Positions 1 to 6,203 of a stretch of DNA of 8,658 nt are shown here, piece by piece. Position numbers and translations under genes: made by a program. The notes beneath the pieces are model-generated. The model saw only the letters and a list, made by a program, of their open reading frames with translations, made no database searches and was not told the origin of the DNA. The stretch spans positions 1 through 8,658 of the forward strand of contig JACETS010000108.1 in NCBI GenBank assembly GCA_013911195.1, given 5' to 3'. Every line of letters begins with the position of its first letter. The stretch's first letter is position 1. Source of the stretch: Verrucomicrobiales bacterium. Lineage in GTDB: Bacteria; Verrucomicrobiota; Verrucomicrobiia; Verrucomicrobiales; DEV007.

Positions 1-1179
1 ACCCAGATGCTGCAAGGCTGGGAGGTAAACGTTATTACGATTATCCGTACCATTGAACTTGATGTGTTTGCCATGCTCAAATCCACCACCGGCAACAATC
101 ACAGGGTTATTCTTACTGCCGTGAGGACCTTCTTCTCGACTGACACTCAAGGAACTGGTGATTAAACAAACCGTCTGATCGAGTAAGGTTCCACCAGCTT
201 TTGTCTTGGTAGATTTGAGTTTTTCTAAGAAACGCGCAGTCTGCATCATGTAGGCCTGATCAGCCTCAATGTTCTTAATAAATCCTGCTTCGCTTTTAAC
301 TGCGTGAGAATCCGTATGATGCCCAAGCCAATTCCATTCACCATACACATTGGCTACTCGAGTGATGTCGAATTTGAATGCTAGAAAGAGTAAATCTAGA
401 TAAGTGGAACGTTCATTGAAGTAGGCGCACTTTAGAATCTTTTGTAGATACTCGGTAAGACCATCCGTTTTGAATGGGACATTTTCAGGAAATGGCACAT
501 CTACATGTTCTTGACTCAACCATCGCTCAGATCTTTGGATAGACTTTTCAGATTCACGCAAACTGGAAAAATATTCATCCAATTTGACCCGGTCTGCCCC
601 AGAAACTTTACTCATCATTCTCTTGGCATCTTCTCTACTAGCATCAAGCATAGATTTTTTAAGCGCTAGTAATTCTGCACGCTTTTTCTTGTCTACTTTG
701 CCAAATATACTTTCGAACAAAATTTGGCTATTTGTGATTGGGGAAATAGGCAATCCACCCTTATAGGAAATGCCATAGGAATGCCTCTGTTCAACGACCA
801 AATTTCTAATTCGCGTGTCATTGCCAATATGAGACGCCGCGATTTCGTCAACCGAATCTTTAATCAGCTGGGGATTTCTGTGGTCAGAATATTCAGCAAA
901 AGCGTACATCGTGCTTTCATGATCTCCGTAGTTCCTTAAATTCGTACAAAGAGTGAAATCATTCTTTAATTTTTCCAGTGGCTTGAAAGTAGAAGAGCTC
1001 TGATAGTCCTTGCCTGTCGATGTCGGGAAGTTATCAGAACACATTCCATTGCCTATATTCATACAAAATAATCGATTCGCCTTCACATCATCATCTCCCT
1101 TGGCCTCTTGACCAAAGCTTTCCAATGCAGGCAACATCACTAGACACCCCGCTGACTTCAAAACATCTCGCCGGTTCAT
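1..1179 (-). CDS. DUF1552 (HXXSHH family) Tat-exported protein, C-terminus cut by window edge
   Basis: Open reading frame on the minus strand with no stop before base 1, so 393 codons are visible and the C-terminus is missing. The N-terminus MNRRDVLKSAGCLVMLPALESFG is a twin-arginine signal (Arg3-Arg4), implying folded export. The middle, with KLKNDFTLCTNLRNYGDHES, the 'DEYFSSLRESEKSIQRSE' helix and the late LLDQTVCLITSSLSVSREEGPHGSKNNPVIVAGGG segment, matches the DUF1552 family of Planctomycetota and Verrucomicrobiota. Its function is unknown; the fold may be alkaline-phosphatase/sulfatase-like. The family motif H-x-x-S-H-H appears as HTDSHA at residues 288-293, so the last His is Ala. I chose the ATG at 1179 because the RR motif then sits at the very N-terminus and AAGGG lies 7 nt upstream. 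An in-frame ATG at 1212 would add 11 residues. Family members usually pair with a DUF1592-type cytochrome c gene, which, if present, would lie left of the window. Confidence 0.88.
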   Translation of the reverse strand, partial: MNRRDVLKSAGCLVMLPALESFGQEAKGDDDVKANRLFCMNIGNGMCSDNFPTSTGKDYQSSSTFKPLEKLKNDFTLCTNLRNYGDHESTMYAFAEYSDHRNPQLIKDSVDEIAASHIGNDTRIRNLVVEQRHSYGISYKGGLPISPITNSQILFESIFGKVDKKKRAELLALKKSMLDASREDAKRMMSKVSGADRVKLDEYFSSLRESEKSIQRSERWLSQEHVDVPFPENVPFKTDGLTEYLQKILKCAYFNERSTYLDLLFLAFKFDITRVANVYGEWNWLGHHTDSHAVKSEAGFIKNIEADQAYMMQTARFLEKLKSTKTKAGGTLLDQTVCLITSSLSVSREEGPHGSKNNPVIVAGGGFEHGKHIKFNGTDNRNNVYLPALQHLG

Positions 1180-1219
1180 AGGAGCACCCTTACGTTTTTG
1201 GATCGATTTCATTCCTTAT

Positions 1220-1247
1220 AACTTAGCGAAAATAAACGAGTTCTCAA
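1220..1247 (-). promoter_or_regulatory. Possible promoter of the DUF1552 gene
   Basis: On the minus strand, TTGAGA (1247-1242, five of six bases of the -35 consensus) is followed after 16 nt by TAAGTT (1225-1220, a poor -10). TTATAA at 1221-1216 is an alternative. Transcription would begin close to 1212. The 1179 ATG would then have a leader of about 33 nt, while the 1212 ATG would be nearly leaderless. This is weak sequence evidence only. Confidence 0.25.
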
Positions 1248-1280
1248 GAAAGAAGTTTTTAGTTAGCAGACCTACTTTGT

Positions 1281-1307
1281 TTGCTAAAAAATTTATCCTT
1301 TTATAAT
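1281..1307 (+). promoter_or_regulatory. Likely promoter of the YHYH/MbnP-MbnH operon
   Basis: A perfect -10 hexamer TATAAT lies at 1302-1307. TTGCTA at 1281-1286 (four of six -35 bases) precedes it with a short 15-nt spacer, and TTTGCT at 1280 gives a 16-nt spacer. The predicted start is near 1314, about 30 nt before the ATG at 1346. A perfect inverted repeat begins inside the -10 box, which suggests repressor control of this promoter. The -10 is convincing; the -35 is not. Confidence 0.4.
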
Positions 1308-1330
1308 TAATCATTGGGTAATGATTAATT
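1305..1330. repeat. Perfect 11-bp inverted repeat, candidate operator
   Basis: AATTAATCATT (1305-1315) and AATGATTAATT (1320-1330) are exact reverse complements separated by GGGT. The dyad begins within the TATAAT box, covers the expected transcription start and ends 15 nt before the YHYH start codon. The position suits a dimeric repressor site. As RNA it could form an AU-rich 11-bp hairpin near the 5' end of the message. No run of T follows, so it is not a terminator. The regulator is not identifiable here. Confidence 0.65.
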
Positions 1331-1345
1331 GGTAAAATTAGAATA

Positions 1346-2902
1346 ATGAGAAAATTAATCTTAATATTAATAACAGGACTCAACCTATCACTCCTCTCTT
1401 TCGCGGAGCCACAACTAACTTCTTGGATTACTGATAAGACAGGTTCTTATGCGCGAATATTCACTAGTAAAGAGAACGAAGCTGCAGGTCTAACTTCAAC
1501 GACCTGGAGTAGGGTAGGAGTTCAAAGTTCACCAACATACGCTGGGATACATGAAATTCATGACTCTCAGAATTGGGTCTACATAAAAACCTCCGGCCTT
1601 GGATTACATAAAATGGGCCCTTGGTATCTCAATGAAGCAAAGACTAGAAATTTTCCTAGTTTTCCTAGTAACACTGCAACAACGTATCGAATACCCAAAA
1701 ATCCAACAACCTTCAATGGTTCAAGCTCAACTACAGCTGGCACTATAGGTTTTTTTGTTGATGGTGTGGCTTTGTTCGATTCAAGAGACACATTCTCATA
1801 CATTAACAACAGTAGTTCTGATGGAAGTCCAATGGGTGGAGGAAGGGGTGACGGTATTTGGAACCGAGATGCATACGTGAATGAGGGCGTAACATTTGAC
1901 GCTGCATACGCACATCAAGCCAGGAATCTTCATCATTATCACGCAAATGCTCCAGCTGTGAGACATCTACTGGGGGACAGTGTTGATTACAATGAATCGT
2001 TAAATCGCTACACAGAAAAATTTAATGGGAACCATTCACCAATTCTTGGTTGGGTCGCTGATGGACACCCTATCTATGGTCCGTATGGATATAGTGATGC
2101 AATGGACCCAAATTCCGAGATAAGAATAATGATTAGCGGTTATCAGAAAAGAGATGGGACAAATGGATCAACAAACCTTAGTTCAACTGGAAGGAGATCC
2201 TTACCAAAATGGGCCAATACATTACAAGGAAGGGACTTAGTTTTATCATCTATTGAATATGGACCTAACGTATCTACCACTTATATTCTGGGTCATTATC
2301 TTGAAGATTATGCTTATAAGGGTAATCTAGGATTAGACCAAGGTAGTGATTTTGATCTGGATCAATATAATGGTCGCTATTGTGTAACACCCGAATTTCC
2401 AGATGGAGTCTGGGCATATTTTACCACAATTGAAGATAACGGGATTCCTGTATTTCCATATAATGTAGGAAGGAATTTCTATGGGACTCCTACCGGTGGA
2501 ACTGTAAACTCAATACCCAACAATGCTGAACAGATATTTTCAGGCGGTCCGAATAAGCAGCATTCAACAAAAAAAATCTCCGATACAGATAACACGGTAA
2601 CATTTGTTTGGGATACTGTAGAAGGAGGAAAATATAGAGTGGACGCGAGTCCTGATCTAAAGACTTGGTATAACGGGACCGTAAATTTTACAGCCGATTC
2701 CACTGAACATTCATCTTTTTACAATAAACCAAGCTCTAGGGATGATCGGTTTTATCGGTTAATTCGAGTAGGTATTGAAGGTTTTGATAACTCTGGATTT
2801 GCAGATGACTTTGGTGATGGGCCCGCTCCATCCGAAAATGAAGATAATGGTGGTGGCGGCCTTAGTGGTGGCGGCCCTGGTGGTGGCGGCCCTCGAAATT
2901 AG
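1346..2902 (+). CDS. Secreted YHYH-domain protein with Gly-rich C-terminal tail
   Basis: Protein of 518 residues. Residues 1-20 (MRKLILILITGLNLSLLSFA) form a Sec signal peptide, so it is exported. The YHYH domain spans about 70-380. The His motif reads HHYH at 196-199, PILGWVADGHPIYGPYGY at 232-249 is the family's most typical block, and LDQYNGRYCVTPEFPDGVWAYFTT lies at 338-361. Residues 415-475 (VTFVWDTVEGGKYRVDASPDLKTWYNG) resemble the small beta domain common in secreted Verrucomicrobiota and Planctomycetota proteins. The tail from 502 is GGGGL-SGGGP-GGGGP-RN. YHYH proteins have no established biochemical function; the His cluster suggests metal binding, which is inference. The gene is first in an operon with the MbnP-MbnH fusion, 6 nt downstream. 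No Shine-Dalgarno precedes the ATG. There is no sorting signal or lipobox, so final location is open. Confidence 0.9.
   Translation: MRKLILILITGLNLSLLSFAEPQLTSWITDKTGSYARIFTSKENEAAGLTSTTWSRVGVQSSPTYAGIHEIHDSQNWVYIKTSGLGLHKMGPWYLNEAKTRNFPSFPSNTATTYRIPKNPTTFNGSSSTTAGTIGFFVDGVALFDSRDTFSYINNSSSDGSPMGGGRGDGIWNRDAYVNEGVTFDAAYAHQARNLHHYHANAPAVRHLLGDSVDYNESLNRYTEKFNGNHSPILGWVADGHPIYGPYGYSDAMDPNSEIRIMISGYQKRDGTNGSTNLSSTGRRSLPKWANTLQGRDLVLSSIEYGPNVSTTYILGHYLEDYAYKGNLGLDQGSDFDLDQYNGRYCVTPEFPDGVWAYFTTIEDNGIPVFPYNVGRNFYGTPTGGTVNSIPNNAEQIFSGGPNKQHSTKKISDTDNTVTFVWDTVEGGKYRVDASPDLKTWYNGTVNFTADSTEHSSFYNKPSSRDDRFYRLIRVGIEGFDNSGFADDFGDGPAPSENEDNGGGGLSGGGPGGGGPRN
2849..2893 (+). repeat. Three tandem 15-bp repeats encoding GGGG(P/L)
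   Basis: Three in-phase units of the form GGTGGTGGCGGCCCT stand head to tail at the 3' end of the YHYH gene. Unit 1 ends CTT and unit 2 begins AGT; otherwise they are identical. They encode GGGGL, SGGGP and GGGGP just before the final Arg-Asn. Such near-identical units can gain or lose copies by slippage, so tail length may vary between strains. The stretch is much more GC-rich than the rest of the gene. Confidence 0.85.
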
Positions 2903-2908
2903 TCCCTC

Positions 2909-4576
2909 ATGAAGACCATTATCTTCTATATGCTGACGGTTGCCTCCCTGTCTGGAGGTACGCTTCGCGTAGACATAAATCATCGCTTCGATGACCTGCC
3001 TGCTACTTTAAATTCGCTCAAATACAAAGCTAAAGAAACGATTTCAATCTCGCGCCTCAGCTATATTATAAGCCAGCCAGCACTTCAGCGTGAGGATAAC
3101 ACATGGTATGAACTTCCTGAACAATTCGCGTGGATTGATCTCTCTTCGAGGCGCACCTCCTTTGCTCTAACTGATGTCCCTTCAGGATTTTACAAGGCTA
3201 TTCGCTTTAGTATTGGGGTTCCATCTAAAACCAATCACAAAGATCCCTCCACTCATCCCGCAAACCACCCTCTCAATCCCAACCTTAATAATCTTCACTG
3301 GACCTGGTCCGGAAGCTACATCTTCCTTGCTCTTGAGGGCCATTACAGAGTGATTAAGAAAGAAACCAAGGGCTTCGTTTTCCATCTCGCCAACGATCAG
3401 AATCTTTCTAGGATTCAACTGGCTGCCAGCTTCAATATGGAGACCAAAACTGCTATTGGGCTCTCCTTCAATCTCAAAAAACTTCTCACCCAACCGCGTC
3501 CAATATCTTTTCAAAAGGACGGCAATTCAACCCATTCAAAAGAGGGAGATCCGATCGCAAGCGCCCTCGTAGCAAATCTTCAAAGCACCTTCTCAGTACT
3601 AGGAATTTTCTACCCCCCAACTGAGGTTCCTCGCGAGAAAATAACACCTCTCTACATCCCAGATAAATACACCCCTTATCCTTTCAAAATGAGCCGAAGT
3701 TTTCCCATGCCTCTCCTACCAAGAGACAACCCTCTCCTAATCGAAAGAGTAGAGCTAGGAAAATATCTCTTCCATGATAAGTCTTTATCGGCTAACGGCA
3801 CAGTGTCCTGCGCAAGTTGCCACGATTCAACTAAGGCATTCACCGATGGTCTCCCAGTCTCCACTGGCATCAATGGAAAAACTGGAGATAGAAATTCGAT
3901 GCCTCTTTTCAACCTTGCCTGGAAATCCTCTTTTTTCTGGGATGGTCGCTCTAAATCTCTTCGCGACCAAGTTCTTCAACCTATTCAGGACCATCGTGAA
4001 ATGGCTTCTGATCTGTCAACTGTCGTCGAACATTTGGAGAAAACTCAGCGTCTCAAATTTGAAAAAGCCTTTGGTCCTGGTCCAGTAAATGAAGAAAAAA
4101 TTGCTCTCGCTCTTGAAAATTTTCTCCTGACTCTCACAAGCTATGTTTCAAAATTTGATCGAGCTGCTTCAGGTAAAGAAACCCTGACCACCAAGGAAAA
4201 GCGCGGTATGGAATTATTCTTCACTGAATACGAACCGCGTAGTGGACAATTAGGCGCTGATTGCTTCCACTGCCATGGAGGCGCCAACTTCTCAGATCAT
4301 CAGCTACACGACAACGGACTTGGTGAAGGAATCTTTGCGACACCCAGCCTTCGCAACCTCACTCTCACTGCACCTTACATGCATGACGGTCGTTTCAAAA
4401 CATTAGAAGAAGTTGTGGCTCACTACAGTGGCCCAATGAAACGGAACAAGACTCTCGACCCCAACCTGTCCAAACACCCACGACTAGGGCTTCAATTATC
4501 CTCTGAGGATCAAGCTGCTCTCGTCGCTTTCCTGAAAACTCTGACAGACCCAAAGTACTTGGAGATGCAAAACTAG
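2909..4576 (+). CDS. MbnP-MbnH fusion: copper-binding MbnP domain joined to a MauG-like di-haem c-type peroxidase
   Basis: Protein of 555 residues with a signal peptide (about 1-17). Residues 18-195 match the MbnP family: ISRLSYIIS, GFYKAIRFSIGVPSKTNHKDP (93-113) and the block PLNPNLNNLHWTWSGSYIFLALEGHY (121-146), with W131, W133 and His 110, 116, 120, 130 and 145. A linker (about 196-240) leads to the di-haem part: ELGKYLFHDKSLS, first haem site CASCH (301-305), FFWDGR (342-347), second haem site CFHCH (452-456), APYMHDGRF (488-496) and EVVAHYSGP (501-509). By alignment from memory, Tyr506 sits where MauG/MbnH carry an axial Tyr and classical peroxidases carry Met. In known pairs the di-haem enzyme uses peroxide to convert an MbnP Trp to kynurenine, creating a copper site. 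Here both partners share one chain, presumably in the periplasm or on the surface. No Shine-Dalgarno is seen; translation is probably coupled to the YHYH gene. The domain calls are firm, the activity is inferred. Confidence 0.88.
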   Translation: MKTIIFYMLTVASLSGGTLRVDINHRFDDLPATLNSLKYKAKETISISRLSYIISQPALQREDNTWYELPEQFAWIDLSSRRTSFALTDVPSGFYKAIRFSIGVPSKTNHKDPSTHPANHPLNPNLNNLHWTWSGSYIFLALEGHYRVIKKETKGFVFHLANDQNLSRIQLAASFNMETKTAIGLSFNLKKLLTQPRPISFQKDGNSTHSKEGDPIASALVANLQSTFSVLGIFYPPTEVPREKITPLYIPDKYTPYPFKMSRSFPMPLLPRDNPLLIERVELGKYLFHDKSLSANGTVSCASCHDSTKAFTDGLPVSTGINGKTGDRNSMPLFNLAWKSSFFWDGRSKSLRDQVLQPIQDHREMASDLSTVVEHLEKTQRLKFEKAFGPGPVNEEKIALALENFLLTLTSYVSKFDRAASGKETLTTKEKRGMELFFTEYEPRSGQLGADCFHCHGGANFSDHQLHDNGLGEGIFATPSLRNLTLTAPYMHDGRFKTLEEVVAHYSGPMKRNKTLDPNLSKHPRLGLQLSSEDQAALVAFLKTLTDPKYLEMQN

Positions 4577-4820
4577 CACTCTCAACTTAATTAATAAAAG
4601 CACATCACTTTGGATGACTAATGCCCATTCTAAAGTTTTATAATTAAAGTCTATAATGACACCATTTTGTAAGATCAAATGAGGATAAGTATATCAATTT
4701 TATACTTGTATATCAGCCTCCAGCAATTAGCTTACAAAAATCCATTGGCGGTGTTATTCCCGTCCTAGCTGACCATTCTAAAACCAGATTAGTTGGCTAA
4801 CTCACTATTACCTAGTCGCG
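4577..4820. other. Intergenic region with promoter-like boxes, no gene seen
   Basis: AT-rich spacer of 244 bp between the fusion gene and the acidic-protein gene. Two perfect TATAAT hexamers lie at 4639-4644 and 4652-4657, but neither has a good -35 box. If used, they would give an mRNA leader of roughly 155-170 nt. No clear Rho-independent terminator follows the fusion gene stop, no tRNA fold is recognisable, and the start codon at 4821 has no Shine-Dalgarno. A small dyad is listed separately. Confidence 0.45.
4687..4707. repeat. 7-bp inverted repeat in the leader of the acidic-protein gene
   Basis: AAGTATA (4687-4693) and TATACTT (4701-4707) are exact reverse complements with a 7-nt spacer, TCAATTT. 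It could be a small operator or a weak AU hairpin in a long 5' leader. The arms are short and AT-rich, so a chance match in this AT-rich spacer is quite possible. Confidence 0.35.
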
Positions 4821-5357
4821 ATGAAATTGACCGAAGATCAAATAACAACCATTAAATCATGGATCGAATCCGGTGACGATCTTGGTAAAATTCAAAATCA
4901 AATTAACGAATCATTTGATATCAATTTAACTTATCTAGAAACACGTTTTTTACTCTCTGACTTAAAGATCGAATTAAATGAGGATGAAGAGGAGGAGGAG
5001 GAAGAACAAGAGCCAGTTGATGAGCCTACTGCTGAAATACAGGATTCGGATAATGTCACTGAAAATACCGAGGATCCTGAACAGCAAGAAACTCCATCTG
5101 GCGATCTGGAAAAAGAAGAGACCGAGGGCGCTCAACCTACTAACATCAATGTCAGCGTAGACTCAATCACTCAACCACAATGTGTCATTAGTGGTAAAGT
5201 AACTTTTTCAGATGGTCAACTCGCCTCATGGTGGTTTGATCAAATGGGTCAACTAGGATTAAACCCCGATCAAGAGGGTTATACTCCATCTCGAGAGGAT
5301 GTGGCTGTGTTTCAAGTTGAGCTTCGCAAAGTGCTTGCAGAGCAGGGCCTTGGATAA
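4821..5357 (+). CDS. Acidic two-domain protein of unknown function
   Basis: Protein of 178 residues without signal peptide or membrane segment, so probably cytoplasmic. Residues 1-52 (MKLTEDQITTIKSWIESGDDLGKIQNQINESF...YLETRFLLSDLKI) look like two or three helices resembling a small helix-turn-helix or resolvase-type fold. Residues 52-102 are a disordered, extremely acidic linker with a run of nine Glu after Asp55. Residues 108-178 form a compact C-domain (CVISGKVTFSDGQLASWWFDQMGQLGLNPDQEGYTPSREDVAVFQVELRKVL), the best conserved-looking part. I recall similar N- and C-terminal blocks in Verrucomicrobiota hypotheticals, none with a known role. The acidic linker could mimic nucleic acid or recruit basic partners, which is speculation. 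The ATG is the first possible start after an in-frame stop at 4779. It ends 9 bp before the convergent mlaE stop. Confidence 0.8.
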   Translation: MKLTEDQITTIKSWIESGDDLGKIQNQINESFDINLTYLETRFLLSDLKIELNEDEEEEEEEQEPVDEPTAEIQDSDNVTENTEDPEQQETPSGDLEKEETEGAQPTNINVSVDSITQPQCVISGKVTFSDGQLASWWFDQMGQLGLNPDQEGYTPSREDVAVFQVELRKVLAEQGLG

Positions 5358-5366
5358 TTTTTGTTT

Positions 5367-6152
5367 TTAAATACCTTCTCCAAAAGGAAAAAAATTGGTC
5401 AGAAGGATAGTAAGAAAAAAATTGAAAATTAAAATAGCAAGGGATGATAAAACAACAGCCTTTGTTGTTCCCCGGCCCACTCCAACGGCACCATCTTTAA
5501 CAACAAGTCCCTGATGGCATGAAATGAGGCAAATCAAAATTCCAAAAACAAAACCTTTTATCATACCAAAAGCTATATCTTCAAGTTCGGTATAACTATT
5601 AAGGTGGTCCAAGAACCAAACAGCATTAATGTTATAAAATTTAACAGCGATCAGATAAGAGGCCATTATTCCGAAAATAATGGCCTCAGCTATTAACAAA
5701 GGCATTGAAATCATAATTGCCACGAATCTTGGAACGACAACATAACCGGTTGGGCTCACACCCATAGATCGTAAAGCATCAATTTGTTCGGTTACCTTCA
5801 TTGTTCCAATCTCAGCAGCCATGGATGCCCCTACTCTACCTGCTAGCATAAGCCCTACTAAGACCGGCCCTAATTCTCTACAAATGGCAATCGAAACGAG
5901 GCCACCTATTCCGGATTCTAAATCGAGCTTGGTCGCTTGATAATAAGTCTGAGCGGTAAATACGGCTCCAGTGAATGCCCCCGTCACAATAACGACCATT
6001 TGGGAACTAAATCCTATATTTACAATTTGTCGGCACATTAGCTTGGGCCTGATCTTTCCCTTAAAAAAGAAAATTAATATTTCGATTAGGAGGCGACCCA
6101 ACTGCCCAAAATAGGACAATGAGTAAATTGCCAAACGTCCGATCGCCCTCAC
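5367..6152 (-). CDS. mlaE: MlaE-family ABC transporter permease (phospholipid transport)
   Basis: Protein of 261 residues, the usual length for MlaE/DUF140 permeases. It starts at GTG, the only standard start after an in-frame TAG, and has no Shine-Dalgarno. Family hallmarks are GAFTGAVFTAQ (58-68), ELGPVLVGLMLAGRVGASMAAEIGTM (93-118), TEQIDALRSMGVSP (121-134) and the C-terminal SCHQGLVVKDGAVGVGRGTTKAVV (211-233). Helical segments lie near 20-31 (interfacial), 50-70, 88-110, 138-170, 194-212 and 232-254. MlaE forms the inner-membrane core of the MlaFEDB complex that moves phospholipids between inner and outer membranes, implying a diderm cell. The gene follows tyrS on the same strand after 50 bp. 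The ATPase (mlaF) and MCE protein (mlaD) genes are not beside it, since the next gene is convergent, so they must be elsewhere. Confidence 0.93.
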   Translation of the reverse strand: MRAIGRLAIYSLSYFGQLGRLLIEILIFFFKGKIRPKLMCRQIVNIGFSSQMVVIVTGAFTGAVFTAQTYYQATKLDLESGIGGLVSIAICRELGPVLVGLMLAGRVGASMAAEIGTMKVTEQIDALRSMGVSPTGYVVVPRFVAIMISMPLLIAEAIIFGIMASYLIAVKFYNINAVWFLDHLNSYTELEDIAFGMIKGFVFGILICLISCHQGLVVKDGAVGVGRGTTKAVVLSSLAILIFNFFLTILLTNFFPFGEGI

Positions 6153-6203
6153 AGTTAATTTAAGTATCTATTTTTTATTTTTTTATAACAACAATGACAA
6201 AAT

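Noticed and set aside
724..939. 71-residue plus-strand frame opposite the DUF1552 gene
   Set aside because: Shadow of the DUF1552 coding frame; no family resemblance.
1263..1287. TTAGCA/TGCTAA inverted repeat upstream of the YHYH gene
   Set aside because: Arms of only 6 bp with a 13-nt loop; too short to separate from chance next to the much stronger dyad at 1305-1330.
3182..3514. 110-residue open frame antisense to the fusion gene
   Set aside because: Lies wholly within the well-supported MbnP domain on the other strand, has no recognisable domain and no start signal.
4577..4820. tRNA or small RNA gene in the spacer
   Set aside because: No T-arm consensus, acceptor pairing or strong hairpin was found; the 10-nt direct repeat CCATTCTAAA (4625 and 4773) is probably chance.
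4978..5160. 60-residue frame overlapping the acidic-protein gene
   Set aside because: It is a shifted reading of the GAG/GAA-rich linker, giving a low-complexity Arg/Lys peptide.
5341..5400. Bidirectional terminator between the convergent genes
   Set aside because: There are T- and A-rich runs and a weak CCTT/AAGG pairing, but no GC-rich stem directly followed by a T run on either strand.
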